DNA from: Saprospiraceae bacterium
Lineage (GTDB): Bacteria > Bacteroidota > Bacteroidia > Chitinophagales > Saprospiraceae
Reading direction: 5' to 3'
DNA: 64,000 nucleotides
NCBI GenBank assembly: GCA_016714985.1
Contig: JADKBS010000013.1
Coordinates: 62,001-126,000 of the forward strand
Below, piece by piece: positions 25,373-33,674 of the stretch. The notes below the pieces were generated by a model. It searched no databases. It worked only from the letters and a program-made list of their open reading frames with translations, and was not told where the DNA came from. A program made the translations under genes and the position numbers. Each line of letters opens with the position of its first letter. Within the stretch, counting starts at the first letter, position 1.

Positions 25373-25807
25373 TCAGGTGAAAATCAAACTTGCTGCGGTG
25401 ATGGCGACGGTGACTACACTGATGGCGATTAGGCCGAGTTTTTTCTTTTTGGTCAGAATGGAGCTTCGCAATAGGTTCATCACCTCTTTGCAGTCGTTAT
25501 GAAGTGACTCATATTCGGCCTCATTGATAAAATTCGTTGCACACAGCAATTCAAGCCAAAACTGCGTCTCTCCTACTTCTTTTTGGGCGATGCCCAATTT
25601 ATGTATAAAATCCTGCCCCGATTCTGCGTTTGCGGCTTCCCGCACCATTGCGCCGGGGCTTGTTCCACTTCTTATGATTTGCTTGCTGATGATAAACTCT
25701 TTTTTCTCCTCCACTAAATACCTGCTCAATTTTACCATCCTTACCGCCAACTGAAATGATTTTTGCCCCAACGGGTCGTCCCTTCTGGTAGTAGTAATTT
25801 TGCTCAT
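25373..25807 (-). CDS. Four helix bundle protein with C-terminal membrane helix
   Basis: A 144-residue member of the four-helix-bundle/23S-rRNA intervening-sequence protein family (SFQLAVRMVKLSRYL, IIRSGTSPGAMVREA, FIHKLGIAQKEVGETQFWLELL). I chose the ATG at 25807; the 40 codons upstream translate the AATGATG repeat. After the bundle comes KKKK and a hydrophobic helix (LGLIAISVVTVAITAASLIF), so the protein may be membrane-tethered, which is unusual for the family. It is inserted between pstB and phoU, each side flanked by the same word repeat, suggesting insertion into the operon. The role is unknown. Confidence 0.82.
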   Translation of the reverse strand: MSKITTTRRDDPLGQKSFQLAVRMVKLSRYLVEEKKEFIISKQIIRSGTSPGAMVREAANAESGQDFIHKLGIAQKEVGETQFWLELLCATNFINEAEYESLHNDCKEVMNLLRSSILTKKKKLGLIAISVVTVAITAASLIFT

Positions 25808-25821
25808 AGCCGCCTTGTTTA

Positions 25822-25945
25822 AATGATGAATGATAAATGATGAATGATGAATTTGCACAGCGTTAATTCGCAAATTCAGGCGGGAAATTAAAGAATTTAG
25901 CAGACTCCCCCATTCATCATTCATCATTTATCATTCATCATTTAA
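25822..25945. repeat. Inverted AATGATG word repeats flanking gene start
   Basis: Left arm 25822-25852 (AATGATG units) and right arm 25911-25945 (CATTCATCAT units) are complementary over about 30 bases, with a 58-base loop. They fill the pstB to four-helix gap. Confidence 0.8.
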
Positions 25946-25949
25946 AAAA

Positions 25950-26708
25950 TCATCCAAACCTCCCCGTGATATAATTTTCAGTTTCTCGCTTAGAGGGACT
26001 GGTGAAAATCTTCTTCGTCTTATCAAATTCAATCAAGTTGCCAAGGTAGAAAAAGCCCGTGTAATCACTCACTCGGCCCGCCTGCTGCATATTGTGCGTG
26101 ACGATTATAATTGTGTACTGGTTTTTTAGTTCAAAAATCAGGTCTTCGATTTTGCCTGTAGAGATGGGGTCGAGCGCCGAGGCAGGTTCGTCCATCAGAA
26201 TCACCGTCGGCTCGATGGCCAAGGCCCGTGCGATGCAAAGCCGCTGCTGCTGACCGCCCGATAGCTCAAACGCCGATTTTTTCAGCTTGTCCTTCACCTC
26301 CTCCCAGAGCACCGCTTGGCGCAAGGTCTTTTCCACTTGGTTTTCGATGAAACTGTTGTCCGAGATGCCGTTCACCCGTAGGCCGTAGGCCACGTTCTCG
26401 AAAATACTCTTTGGGAACGGGTTCGGCTTTTGGAACACCATGCCCACTGTGCGGCGCAGGTGGTCAATCTTCGAGGATTTAATCTTGTAAATATCCTCGC
26501 CGTCCATCAGCACCTGTCCCGTGATTTTCGTGTTCGGGATGAGGTCGTTCATCCGGTTGAACAGGCGCAGGTAGGTACTCTTCCCGCAGCCCGATGGGCC
26601 AATCAGCGCCGTCACCGAATGGTCGGGAATGGCCAAGCTGATGCCCTTCAGCGCATGGAAATCGCCGTAGTGGAGGTTGACGTCTATGGTTTCGAGTTTG
26701 TTAGCCAT
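25950..26708 (-). CDS. pstB: Phosphate ABC transporter ATPase PstB
   Basis: ATP-binding subunit of the high-affinity phosphate importer, 252 residues, typical length. Walker A GPSGCGKST (37-45), signature LSGGQQQR (149-156), Walker B ILMDEP (170-175), and switch His in VTHNMQQA. PstB-specific residues such as NRMNDLIP and FQKPNPFPKSI are present. It follows pstA and precedes the four-helix gene. Confidence 0.97.
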   Translation of the reverse strand: MANKLETIDVNLHYGDFHALKGISLAIPDHSVTALIGPSGCGKSTYLRLFNRMNDLIPNTKITGQVLMDGEDIYKIKSSKIDHLRRTVGMVFQKPNPFPKSIFENVAYGLRVNGISDNSFIENQVEKTLRQAVLWEEVKDKLKKSAFELSGGQQQRLCIARALAIEPTVILMDEPASALDPISTGKIEDLIFELKNQYTIIIVTHNMQQAGRVSDYTGFFYLGNLIEFDKTKKIFTSPSKRETENYITGRFG

Positions 26709-26712
26709 TTAT

Positions 26713-26806
26713 GATTGTTGGGATTGTTTGATTGTTAAATTGTTGGGGGTATTGGTTGTTGCCAATGTACAAACAACAATCAAGCAATTTAACAATCCAG
26801 CAATCA
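26713..26806. repeat. Word-repeat hairpin between pstA and pstB
   Basis: Left arm 26713-26747 (GATTGTT words) and right arm 26774-26806 (complementary CAATC/AACAATC words) with imperfect pairing, loop about 26 nt. The same GATTGTT word occurs in the repeats at 30125-30180 and 31568-31652. Confidence 0.8.
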
Positions 26807-27682
26807 ATTCATTTTCACTTTTTTCCCAAAATAATTCCTCAGCAAAGCAGCTGCAATATTGACGATTAAAACAATTACCACCAGCACTAAAGCTGTGCCA
26901 TAGGCCATTGGCCGACTGGCCTCAATCTGCGTACCGCTCGTTGAAATCACGTACAGGTGGTACGGCAGTGCCATCGCCTGGTCCATGATGCTGCTCGGCA
27001 GTTTGGGGAGGAAATAGGCAGCCACCGTGAAAAGGATGGGCGCCGTCTCGCCCGATACCCGCCCCACAGCGAGGATGAGACCCGTCAGGATATTCGGCAG
27101 GGCAATGGGCAGTACCACCTTGCGGATGGTGTAGAGCTTCGAGCCGCCGAGGGCGTAGCTGGCTTGGCGGAAGGTATCGTCCACCGATTTCAGCGCCTCC
27201 TCCGTGGTGCGGATGACGATGGGCAATGCCAACAGTCCCAGCGTCAACGACCCTGCGAGGATGCTGGCCCCAAAGCCCATTTGGTTCACAAAAAGCGCCA
27301 TGCCAAACAAGCCGAAGATGATGCTCGGCACGCCCGCCAGGTTGTTCGTCATCATTTTCACGAAGCGCTTCACAGGGCCTGCCACGGCGTATTCGTTCAC
27401 ATAAATGCCCGCCATGACACCCACTGGGAAGGCGAACAACATGCTGCCCAGCACGAGATAAACCGTGCCGACAATGGCTGGCCAGATGCCGCCTTTGGTC
27501 ATGCCGTCGGTCGGCATGGCCGTCAGGAACTCCCAACTGATGACCCCGATACCTTGTTTCACGATGAAAAACAAGATAAGGAACAGCAGGGCCACGATGC
27601 CATAGCTGATGCCACGGGACAGGCCGAACATGATGGCTTGTCCCAGTTTTTTACGCTTTTCGTTACTCTCAGGGAATTCCAT
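26804..27682 (-). CDS. pstA: Phosphate ABC transporter permease PstA
   Basis: Inner-membrane channel subunit, 292 residues, with six predicted membrane helices and the BPD_transp_1 domain. Hallmarks: WPAIVGTVYLVLGSMLFAFPVGVMAGIYVNEYA, NLAGVPSIIFGLFGMALF, and the EAA loop ASYALGGSKLYTIRKVVLP. The end is polar (YFGKKVKMN). It lies between pstC and pstB. Confidence 0.96.
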   Translation of the reverse strand: MEFPESNEKRKKLGQAIMFGLSRGISYGIVALLFLILFFIVKQGIGVISWEFLTAMPTDGMTKGGIWPAIVGTVYLVLGSMLFAFPVGVMAGIYVNEYAVAGPVKRFVKMMTNNLAGVPSIIFGLFGMALFVNQMGFGASILAGSLTLGLLALPIVIRTTEEALKSVDDTFRQASYALGGSKLYTIRKVVLPIALPNILTGLILAVGRVSGETAPILFTVAAYFLPKLPSSIMDQAMALPYHLYVISTSGTQIEASRPMAYGTALVLVVIVLIVNIAAALLRNYFGKKVKMN

Positions 27683-27716
27683 TCACTCGTTTTTTTTGAG
27701 TCTCACCTAAACCGCT

Positions 27717-27958
27717 TTGTCATTGCCGAAGGCAAACTGCGACGTCACACTGGAAGCCACGATGGGACATCACACATGACGTCGCAGGTTCCCTTCGGGA
27801 ATGACAAAAGCGACGTGCTGTTCTTTTGCATAAATGGTCGAAGCACGGCACTTCCCCTTGTCATTGCCGAAGGCAAACTGCGATGTCACACCGGAAGCCA
27901 CGACGGGACATCACACATGACGTCGCAGGTTCCCTTCGGAAATGACAAAAGCGACGTG
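27717..27958. repeat. Two copies of a 101-bp palindromic element
   Basis: Copies at 27717-27817 and 27858-27958 are about 95% identical (differences such as GACGTC/GATGTC and CTGG/CCGG). Each copy is itself a dyad: the first 32 bases (TTTGTCATTGCCGAAGGC and on) complement the last 32 imperfectly. They fill the 290-base gap between pstA and pstC. A core TGTCATTCCCG-AGGGAAC is shared with the secA upstream stem-loop. REP/BIME-like; no transposase is seen. Confidence 0.85.
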
Positions 27959-27969
27959 TACAAAACGTG

Positions 27970-29166
27970 TCAATTAATCCTTTTAGCGGAAACCCGTTCC
28001 ACCAACAAGCTGATTATCAACGTAATAATGAACAGCAAACACCCCAGCGCAAACAGCGCCTGAAAGTGCAGGCCACCAAACGGCGCTTCGCCCAACTCCG
28101 CCGCAATCGTGGCGGGGATGGTGCGCACGGGCTGCAACAGCGTGGGCGGCATGATGGCCGAGTTGCCCGTGACCATGAGCGCCGCCATCGTCTCACCAAT
28201 CGCCCGACCGATACCCAAAATTGCGGCAGCGGTAATGCCCGACGAGGCATACGGAACAACCACTTTACGGATGGTCTGCCATTGCGAAGCACCCAAGGCA
28301 AGACTCGCTTCCTTCATGGCTCTTGGCGTGGTGCGCAATGCATCTTCAGACACGGTAATAATGGTGGGCAGCGCCATGATGGCCAGCACGATACTGCCTG
28401 CCAAGGCCGTCTCGCCCACGGGCAGGTTGAAAGTGCTTTGAACCAGCGGCACGATGACCACGAGGCCGAAGAAGCCGTAAACCACGGACGGGATGCCCGC
28501 CAGCAGTTCGATGACGGGTTTTAGGAATTTGCGCACCCGCTCGTCGGCAATTTCTGCCAAATAAACAGCGGCTGCCAGGCCCAGCGGCAGGGCGATGATG
28601 ATGGCGAAAAACGACACCAACAAGGTGCCGAGCAGCAGCGGCATCACGCCCATGCGGGCAGCAGGGCGGCTCGTGGGGAACCACTCCGTGTCGGAGAGGA
28701 ACTTGCCGACGGTAATTTTGTCAATCTTTATTGGAACGGCGGATTTCACCTTGCCGTCCGTCTGCGCAGAGGGGAAGAAGGCCAGCGAACCGGGCAGGCT
28801 GTCCATGTAGCTGTCAATGCATTTCGGCAAAAACTCGAAGTCCTTGCCGAGTTGCTCCTCGGTGAATGCCTCGCCCAATTCGTCCAAGCTGAACCGCTCG
28901 ATGGGCTGGTCAGCGCCACCGAGTGCCTTCCAGTTGGTGATTTTTTGGTCGAAGACGTCCTTGATTTGCGCAGCGGACAAGTCCTTCACCGGGTTGCTGG
29001 CGTGGACGTACATCGTGAACCCCTCCTCCACTGGCGAGCTGCCAAAGAACGAAATGCCCTCCTTGAACAGGAAGACGATTATCAAAAGCACCACAAACCC
29101 GCTGGAATACCCGCAGATTTTGATGAGGCTCTCGAAGACTGGTTCGGTGAAACGGCGAATGCGCAT
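27970..29166 (-). CDS. pstC: Phosphate ABC transporter permease PstC with SBP-like insert
   Basis: Inner-membrane channel subunit, 398 residues; typical PstC proteins are about 300. After the first membrane helix (about 20-36) comes a periplasmic insert (about residues 46-157) that resembles a piece of PstS: VHASNPVKDLSAAQIKDVF and ITNWKALGGADQPI, matching VHPENKVAQLTREQLEKIF and IKNWKEVGGADAQI of the adjacent pstS. The permease domain follows with LAGIPSVVYGFFGL and the EAA loop ASLALGASQWQTIRKVVVP. The insert may hold or relay phosphate at the channel. Ends with the usual C-terminal helix. Confidence 0.95.
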   Translation of the reverse strand: MRIRRFTEPVFESLIKICGYSSGFVVLLIIVFLFKEGISFFGSSPVEEGFTMYVHASNPVKDLSAAQIKDVFDQKITNWKALGGADQPIERFSLDELGEAFTEEQLGKDFEFLPKCIDSYMDSLPGSLAFFPSAQTDGKVKSAVPIKIDKITVGKFLSDTEWFPTSRPAARMGVMPLLLGTLLVSFFAIIIALPLGLAAAVYLAEIADERVRKFLKPVIELLAGIPSVVYGFFGLVVIVPLVQSTFNLPVGETALAGSIVLAIMALPTIITVSEDALRTTPRAMKEASLALGASQWQTIRKVVVPYASSGITAAAILGIGRAIGETMAALMVTGNSAIMPPTLLQPVRTIPATIAAELGEAPFGGLHFQALFALGCLLFIITLIISLLVERVSAKRIN

Positions 29167-29171
29167 GAGTG

Positions 29172-29250
29172 GAAATTGGGAAATTGGGAAATTGGGAAAT
29201 TGGGGTGTGCGGTGGGCACAATTTCCCCAATTTCCTAATTTCCTAATTTC
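29172..29250. repeat. Word-repeat hairpin between pstS and pstC
   Basis: Left arm 29172-29204 (four copies of GAAATTGG) and right arm 29219-29250 (TTTCC-AATTT copies) with GT wobble, loop about 14 nt. It fills the pstS-pstC gap and overlaps the last base of pstS. Confidence 0.8.
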
Positions 29251-30119
29251 TATTTTACGGGCACATATCCCGCATCGGCAACGTTCTTCTGCCCGGCGTC
29301 GGACATCACGTAGTCAACGAAGGACTTGACTTTTGCCTCGTTTTTGGCATCGTAAAAATAGTACATCGCACGGGCGATGGGGTAACTTTTATCTTTGGCA
29401 CCTTCTACCGATGGGGCAACGAATGTCTTGCCAGCATCATAAGAAACAGAAATTGCCTTCACACCTTCAGTCAGGTAGGCGAGGCCCACGTAGCCGATAG
29501 CGCCTTTCGTCTGGCTGATGGACTGGACGATGGCTCCCGTGGCGGGCATGTTCAGCACATTGGTGGCGTAGTTTTTCTTGTCCATGACGTGCTCTTTGAA
29601 GAACTCGTAGGTACCGCTTGAACTCTCCCGGCTGTAGGCCACGATTTGCGCATCCGCACCGCCGACTTCCTTCCAGTTCTTGATTTCGCCGGTGAAAATC
29701 TTTTCGAGTTGCTCACGAGTCAATTGCGCCACTTTGTTTTCAGGATGAACAATGACCGACAGCGCATCGTAGCCGATGACTACTTCTTTTACTTCGATAG
29801 CCTTGCCTTGGAACTTGAGTTTTTCGTCCGTTTTCAGTTCACGAGACGACATGCAGACGTCGGTGGAGTTGTCCATCAGAGCCGTGATGCCTGTGCCAGA
29901 GCCGCCACCCACGACCGTAATAGCTGAGCCAGCATTGGCTTTCATGAACTCTTCCGCTTCTTTTTGGCTGACGGGCAACACGGTGTCCGAGCCTTTAACG
30001 GAGATGGTCGTTGTGGCGGCAGTTGCTGGGGTTTCAGTGCCCGTGGTTTCGGTTTTATCACCCCCACAGGAAGCGAGGAAAAGGGTGATTGCGAGGAAAA
30101 GGAAATTGATATTTTTCAT
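29250..30119 (-). CDS. pstS: Phosphate-binding lipoprotein PstS
   Basis: Periplasmic phosphate-binding subunit, here a lipoprotein: lipobox ending Cys18 (LFLASC), 289 residues. Binding-site features: VKGSDTVLP (about 41-49), GGGSGTGITALMDN (71-84), and SRESSSGTYEFFKEHV for the phosphate. It is preceded by the phosphate porin gene and followed by pstCAB, the canonical uptake order. Gene starts at ATG 30119; 76 bases of word-repeat DNA separate it from the porin. Confidence 0.96.
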   Translation of the reverse strand: MKNINFLFLAITLFLASCGGDKTETTGTETPATAATTTISVKGSDTVLPVSQKEAEEFMKANAGSAITVVGGGSGTGITALMDNSTDVCMSSRELKTDEKLKFQGKAIEVKEVVIGYDALSVIVHPENKVAQLTREQLEKIFTGEIKNWKEVGGADAQIVAYSRESSSGTYEFFKEHVMDKKNYATNVLNMPATGAIVQSISQTKGAIGYVGLAYLTEGVKAISVSYDAGKTFVAPSVEGAKDKSYPIARAMYYFYDAKNEAKVKSFVDYVMSDAGQKNVADAGYVPVK

Positions 30120-30195
30120 TGTTATGATTGTTAAATTGCTTGATTGTTGAATAGGTGAACTGCTGGATTGTTCAATCGTCGGCTGGTGACTTTCG
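30120..30195. repeat. Word-repeat DNA (GATTGTT units)
   Basis: GATTGTTAAATTGCTTGATTGTTG and related words in the porin-pstS gap, with a partly complementary GATTGTTCAATCG at the end. No perfect stem; see the other word repeats. Confidence 0.6.
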
Positions 30196-31454
30196 TTAAA
30201 AATTCAATTGTGCCTGTAAGCGGAGCAATTGCCCCTCTTGTAAATTGTCCTGCTTCGCAAAATCCTCGAAGCGGCGGCTGGAAATGGTGTACATCGCCAC
30301 CAGCTCGAAGTTCTTGGAAGGCTGCCATTCCACGCCGATTTCCGTTTCGGTAACGTCGTAGCTACGGGCGTCGAGTTCGTGCTTTTTGCCGCCCTCGTAA
30401 TGATGGTAGCGAGCAAACGGGATGAACACTTGCTTATCCTTTTTCAGCATATAAGAAAGGGTGACGAAGCCGCCCTTCAGGTCACGGGTCTCAATGGAGT
30501 CCGTTGCAGGGTTGAATTGGGGGCCACGGCCAAGATTGTATTCGGCCAAGATACCGAATGGCTTCGAGTAAAGCACCAAAGTGGCAGCTACCCGCTCATC
30601 AGCATAGCTTCGGTCGGCGACGTACCTTACCTCCTTGCTGAGTTGGTCGGAAGGGATGACCCAATCGCCTTTATAGGCTTGCAAGCTGGTCTCGATGATT
30701 TGGCCATTGGCAAGCTCGAAAGGCCAAGTCACCCGGCTGACGATGTGCGGAGCTTGGTTGCCTTCTGGTTTGTTGGCCACTTGGCCGTTGTAGGCGCCAA
30801 GTGCAAACACCCCATAGTCGCCAGAACCCTTAAAGCCATCCCTAACAAGGCTGGAAAACAGTTTGCGCTTGCGTTCAGGTGCCCAATAAAACACCAATCC
30901 GAGGTCACGCTCATTGCTCACGGCGCTGTTGAGGGCATCGTTACGGTCGAGGGGGAGGCGGTTTTGGCTGGACTGCATGTTTTCAAAGCCGAACGGCACC
31001 TTGCTCTGCCGATGCGGAATCGGAACTCGTTCTTGTCGTCGAGGCCCACATCGAAGTAGGCATCCCGGAGTTGGGCAAAGTGTTGGTTGGTGGAAGAGGC
31101 GTTGCTGGCAAGGTCAGGCTGAACGTAGAAATAAACCCGCTTGCTGATTTGACCAAAGAAAATGAGGCGCATCCGTCGGATGAAAAAGCCGCCGTCCTTG
31201 CCCCATGAGCGGTCGCATTGCTCACATTTCAGGTCTTCGTTGGTCTCCAAGAGGCGGTTGTATCGCACCTGCATGTAGCCACGCAAGGAGATGTTGTCGT
31301 ACCATTTTTTTTCAGGTTCGGCTGGCTTTGGCGCTGCGGCTGGGTCGGTGGGCTGTTGGGCCATGGTTTGCGTAGCGAAAGCCATAAAAAGGCAGGTGAA
31401 GGTTGTTGCCAATAGCCACCCAAAGGGCGACCGATGGCGGTTGGTCAATGCCAT
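30196..31454 (-). CDS. Phosphate-selective porin (OprP/OprO family), frameshifted
   Basis: Outer-membrane porin for phosphate, 419 residues after restoring one base. The first frame (from ATG 31454) gives the signal peptide ending TQTMAQ, the linker EPEKKWYDN and porin strands RGYMQVRYNRLLETNE and VYFYVQPDLASN; it ends near 31005. The second frame continues VPFGFENMQSSQNRLPLDRND and further strands to a C-terminal Phe (LRLQAQLNF). A C added at about 31009 (GGCCAGAGC for GGCAGAGC) joins the frames as FRFRIGQSKVPFGFE, the usual family phrase. It is the first gene of the phosphate cluster. The indel is probably a sequencing artefact. Confidence 0.82.
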
Positions 31455-31567
31455 GTTTTTTCTGTAATTTAAGCTTGTTAATACTGTGTTTCCAAAATCC
31501 GCCGCAAAGTTCTGCACCAGATTTTCAAAAGGCGTGATTCCAATATTAAGTCTATGTTAAGTTTGGG

Positions 31568-31652
31568 TGATTGTTTGATTGTTGAATTGTTAGATTGTTT
31601 GGGGCACGGTGCGTTGGTAACAATTTAGCAATCAAACAATCCAACAATCTCT
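31568..31652. repeat. Word-repeat hairpin upstream of TauE and the porin
   Basis: Left arm 31568-31600 (GATTGTTTGATTGTTG words) and right arm 31620-31652 (CAATCAAACAATCCAACAATC) pair imperfectly with a 19-nt loop. It separates divergent promoters of the porin and TauE genes. Confidence 0.8.
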
Positions 31653-31673
31653 AAAAACTACCTTTGCCCCACA

Positions 31674-32426
31674 ATGGACTTCTTCCAACAATTTCAACTC
31701 AGCGGCACCGAATGGTGGGTATTAACGCTCTCAGCCTTGGCCATTGGCCTATCGAAAACAGGGCTATCGGGCCTTGGTACCCTATTCGTACCAATCATGG
31801 CTGCGGTGTTCGGAGGCAAGGCGTCGTCTGGCATCGTGTTGCCCATGCTGGTCATGGCCGATGTGTTCGCCGTGGTTTACTATCGCCGCCATGCCGACTG
31901 GCCGGTGCTGTGGAAGCTGCTGCCGTGGGCTTTCGTGGGCATCGTCGTTGGCACGTTCACGAGCCAAGCCATTGACGATGAGGCGTTTAAGCGCATAATG
32001 GGCGTCATCATCGTGCTGAGCGTGGCCATTATGATTTGGCAGGAGACCCGCACGGAATACCTCGTGCCGAGCCATTGGGCGTTTGGGGCGGTGATGGGCT
32101 TGCTAGCGGGCTATACGACGATGGTGGGCAATCTGGCGGGAGCGGTCACTTCGCTCTACCTGCTTTCCATGCGGCTGCCGAAGAACAGTTTCATCGGCAC
32201 GGGCGCCTGGTTTTACCTTGGCATCAACCTGTTCAAGCTGCCCTTCCATATTTTTTCCTGGAAAACGATTTCTTGGGAGACGCTAAAACTCGACCTCGTG
32301 GTGTTCCCCATCATCGCCGCTGGGGCATTGCTGGGCATCGTCATTGCGAAGCACCTGAGCGAGTCACTTTATAGGAAGTTCGTCATCGGAATGACCTTGG
32401 CGACGGTGGTGTTTTTGTTTTTGTGA
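31674..32426 (+). CDS. TauE/SafE-family sulfite/anion exporter
   Basis: Integral membrane protein of 250 residues with about eight hydrophobic segments, member of the TauE/SafE (DUF81) family. Repeated motif: LSKTGLSGLGTLFVPIMAA in the first half and GLLAGYTTMVGNLAGAVTSLYLLS in the second, with FIGTGAWFYLGINLFKLPFH after it. Homologues export sulfite, sulfoacetate or other organosulfur anions. It stands alone, divergent from the phosphate cluster, so sulfur or phosphonate export cannot be chosen. Confidence 0.87.
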   Translation: MDFFQQFQLSGTEWWVLTLSALAIGLSKTGLSGLGTLFVPIMAAVFGGKASSGIVLPMLVMADVFAVVYYRRHADWPVLWKLLPWAFVGIVVGTFTSQAIDDEAFKRIMGVIIVLSVAIMIWQETRTEYLVPSHWAFGAVMGLLAGYTTMVGNLAGAVTSLYLLSMRLPKNSFIGTGAWFYLGINLFKLPFHIFSWKTISWETLKLDLVVFPIIAAGALLGIVIAKHLSESLYRKFVIGMTLATVVFLFL

Positions 32427-32525
32427 AAACAGTCAATTCAACTAATGTTGGGGAATATAAAGTAGAAATTGTTTGTTTGATTTGTACATTTTAACCATTA
32501 ACTTTGCAATTCATTTATTGGCTCA

Positions 32526-33013
32526 ATGGTGACAGCATCCTATCCAAATCAAGAATTTCTTATAGCTAGCACACTTCGAACCTTGAGGAAGGTAAGTGGC
32601 GATAGGTCCATCGTTGATGGGGTTGGTAATGCTTTCCTTTTCCCAGTTTGGCTTCTTACTGCTTTTTTTTTCTTGATTGCAAATTTCTGGATGAGAAAAA
32701 AGTTTCGAGCACTAATGGAATCACCTTTTGATGCAGATAAATATCGGAAAATTAGGAAAATTTATTCAGTCATTCCACCTGACTATGCAAGCACTTTTAG
32801 TCAGACTGAAAAAATGAAAAAATCGATTCGGTTTATCTTATACCTACTTTTGGCACTAATGAGGTTTGGAAGAACTTTTGAAGAATTTCAGGCTTTTGCC
32901 AAGCCTTTCTCCAAAACCTTGATGTTCCAGGACAAAGTGGTTCATTGTTCAAGCACATTCCTGAAAATGAACTTTGGGATAATCACATTTCATCCTATCA
33001 TTACATCGTCTGA
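32526..33013 (+). CDS. AT-rich hypothetical membrane protein (frameshifted)
   Basis: Hypothetical protein with one or two membrane helices (VWLLTAFFFLIANFW at about 42-56, then IRFILYLLLALM). The reading frame changes at the AAAA run near 32920: adding one A gives FAKPFSKNLDVPGQSGSLFKHIPENELWDNHISSYHYIV and a total of about 162 residues. The TGA stop at 33011-33013 overlaps the ATG of the next gene, an arrangement of coupled genes that supports the corrected frame. AT content is clearly higher than in the neighbours, a sign of transfer. Family unknown. Confidence 0.5.
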
Positions 33014-33465
33014 TGTTTCGCAGTCCTTACGAGTTTCGGTATGTAAATGCTGGAACACTGTTGCCCGGTGGACCTGTTCTCAAGGAACACAGGTTTGAGT
33101 TTCTCGGGAAAGGTGATGTTGCTTACTGGGTTACATTAGAAGAATTTCCCTACCAACTCTTTGGTGTCAAGTTTTGTTTAAAAAATGATAGGAAGTCAAA
33201 AAAACGTTTTCAAGTACTTACCGGGTATAATGATACTTCCCGAATAGTTGCGACCTGCTTTGCAATTATGCTATCAATATTGAGCAAATTTGGTTCAGCA
33301 TCTTTTGGCTTTGTGGGAATGAATTCTGATGGAGAAAGTCTGGTAAACTCAAAAAGGTTTAGGGTGTATAAAAAAGCAATGCAAAACACTTTTCGCCTAT
33401 CCTTTTCGAGCACAAAGAATATCTACAACAGAGTGGTTATCTCATACTTAACAGAAAAATGTTGA
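33013..33465 (+). CDS. AT-rich hypothetical protein, coupled to upstream gene
   Basis: A 150-residue protein whose ATG overlaps the upstream stop (TGATG). It contains VTLEEFPYQLFGVKFCL and VATCFAIMLSILSKFGSASFGFVG, possibly one membrane helix. No family recognised. It reads like the partner of the 32526 gene in a small AT-rich unit, itself overlapping a third frame at its 3-prime end. Confidence 0.55.
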   Translation: MFRSPYEFRYVNAGTLLPGGPVLKEHRFEFLGKGDVAYWVTLEEFPYQLFGVKFCLKNDRKSKKRFQVLTGYNDTSRIVATCFAIMLSILSKFGSASFGFVGMNSDGESLVNSKRFRVYKKAMQNTFRLSFSSTKNIYNRVVISYLTEKC

Positions 33466-33672
33466 AACAATCTCCCAATACCTTCAGTGAAATAGAGTCA
33501 ATATTCCAAAAGTATTACGCTTTACCGGAAAAATAGATTGAACCATTTTTAACCTTGAATTCCTTGTTCAGTAAGGTAGAAGGAAATTATCTCGGACAAC
33601 TGTTTAGTTTATACCAAAGTTTGAAAGGTCAACGAGACTCTTCAAAAAGAGTTTTGTTATTCCAGCACCCAG
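33459..33672 (+). pseudogene. Third ORF of the AT-rich unit, with in-frame TAG
   Basis: A frame beginning at ATG 33459, overlapping the previous stop, reads MLKQSPNTFSEIESIFQKYY then meets TAG at 33534. The same frame continues IEPFLTLNSLFSKVEGNYLG and on to about 33672. It looks like a broken gene; no family is known. Confidence 0.35.
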
Positions 33673-33674
33673 CC

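Noticed and set aside
25334..25945. Tandem AATGATG words as a possible CRISPR array
   Set aside because: Units are 7-8 bases with no spacers of constant length and no cas genes nearby.
26957..28063. 368-codon plus-strand frame antisense to pstA and the repeats
   Set aside because: Its repeated stretch is a translation of the two 101-bp palindromic copies; the rest is antisense to pstA.
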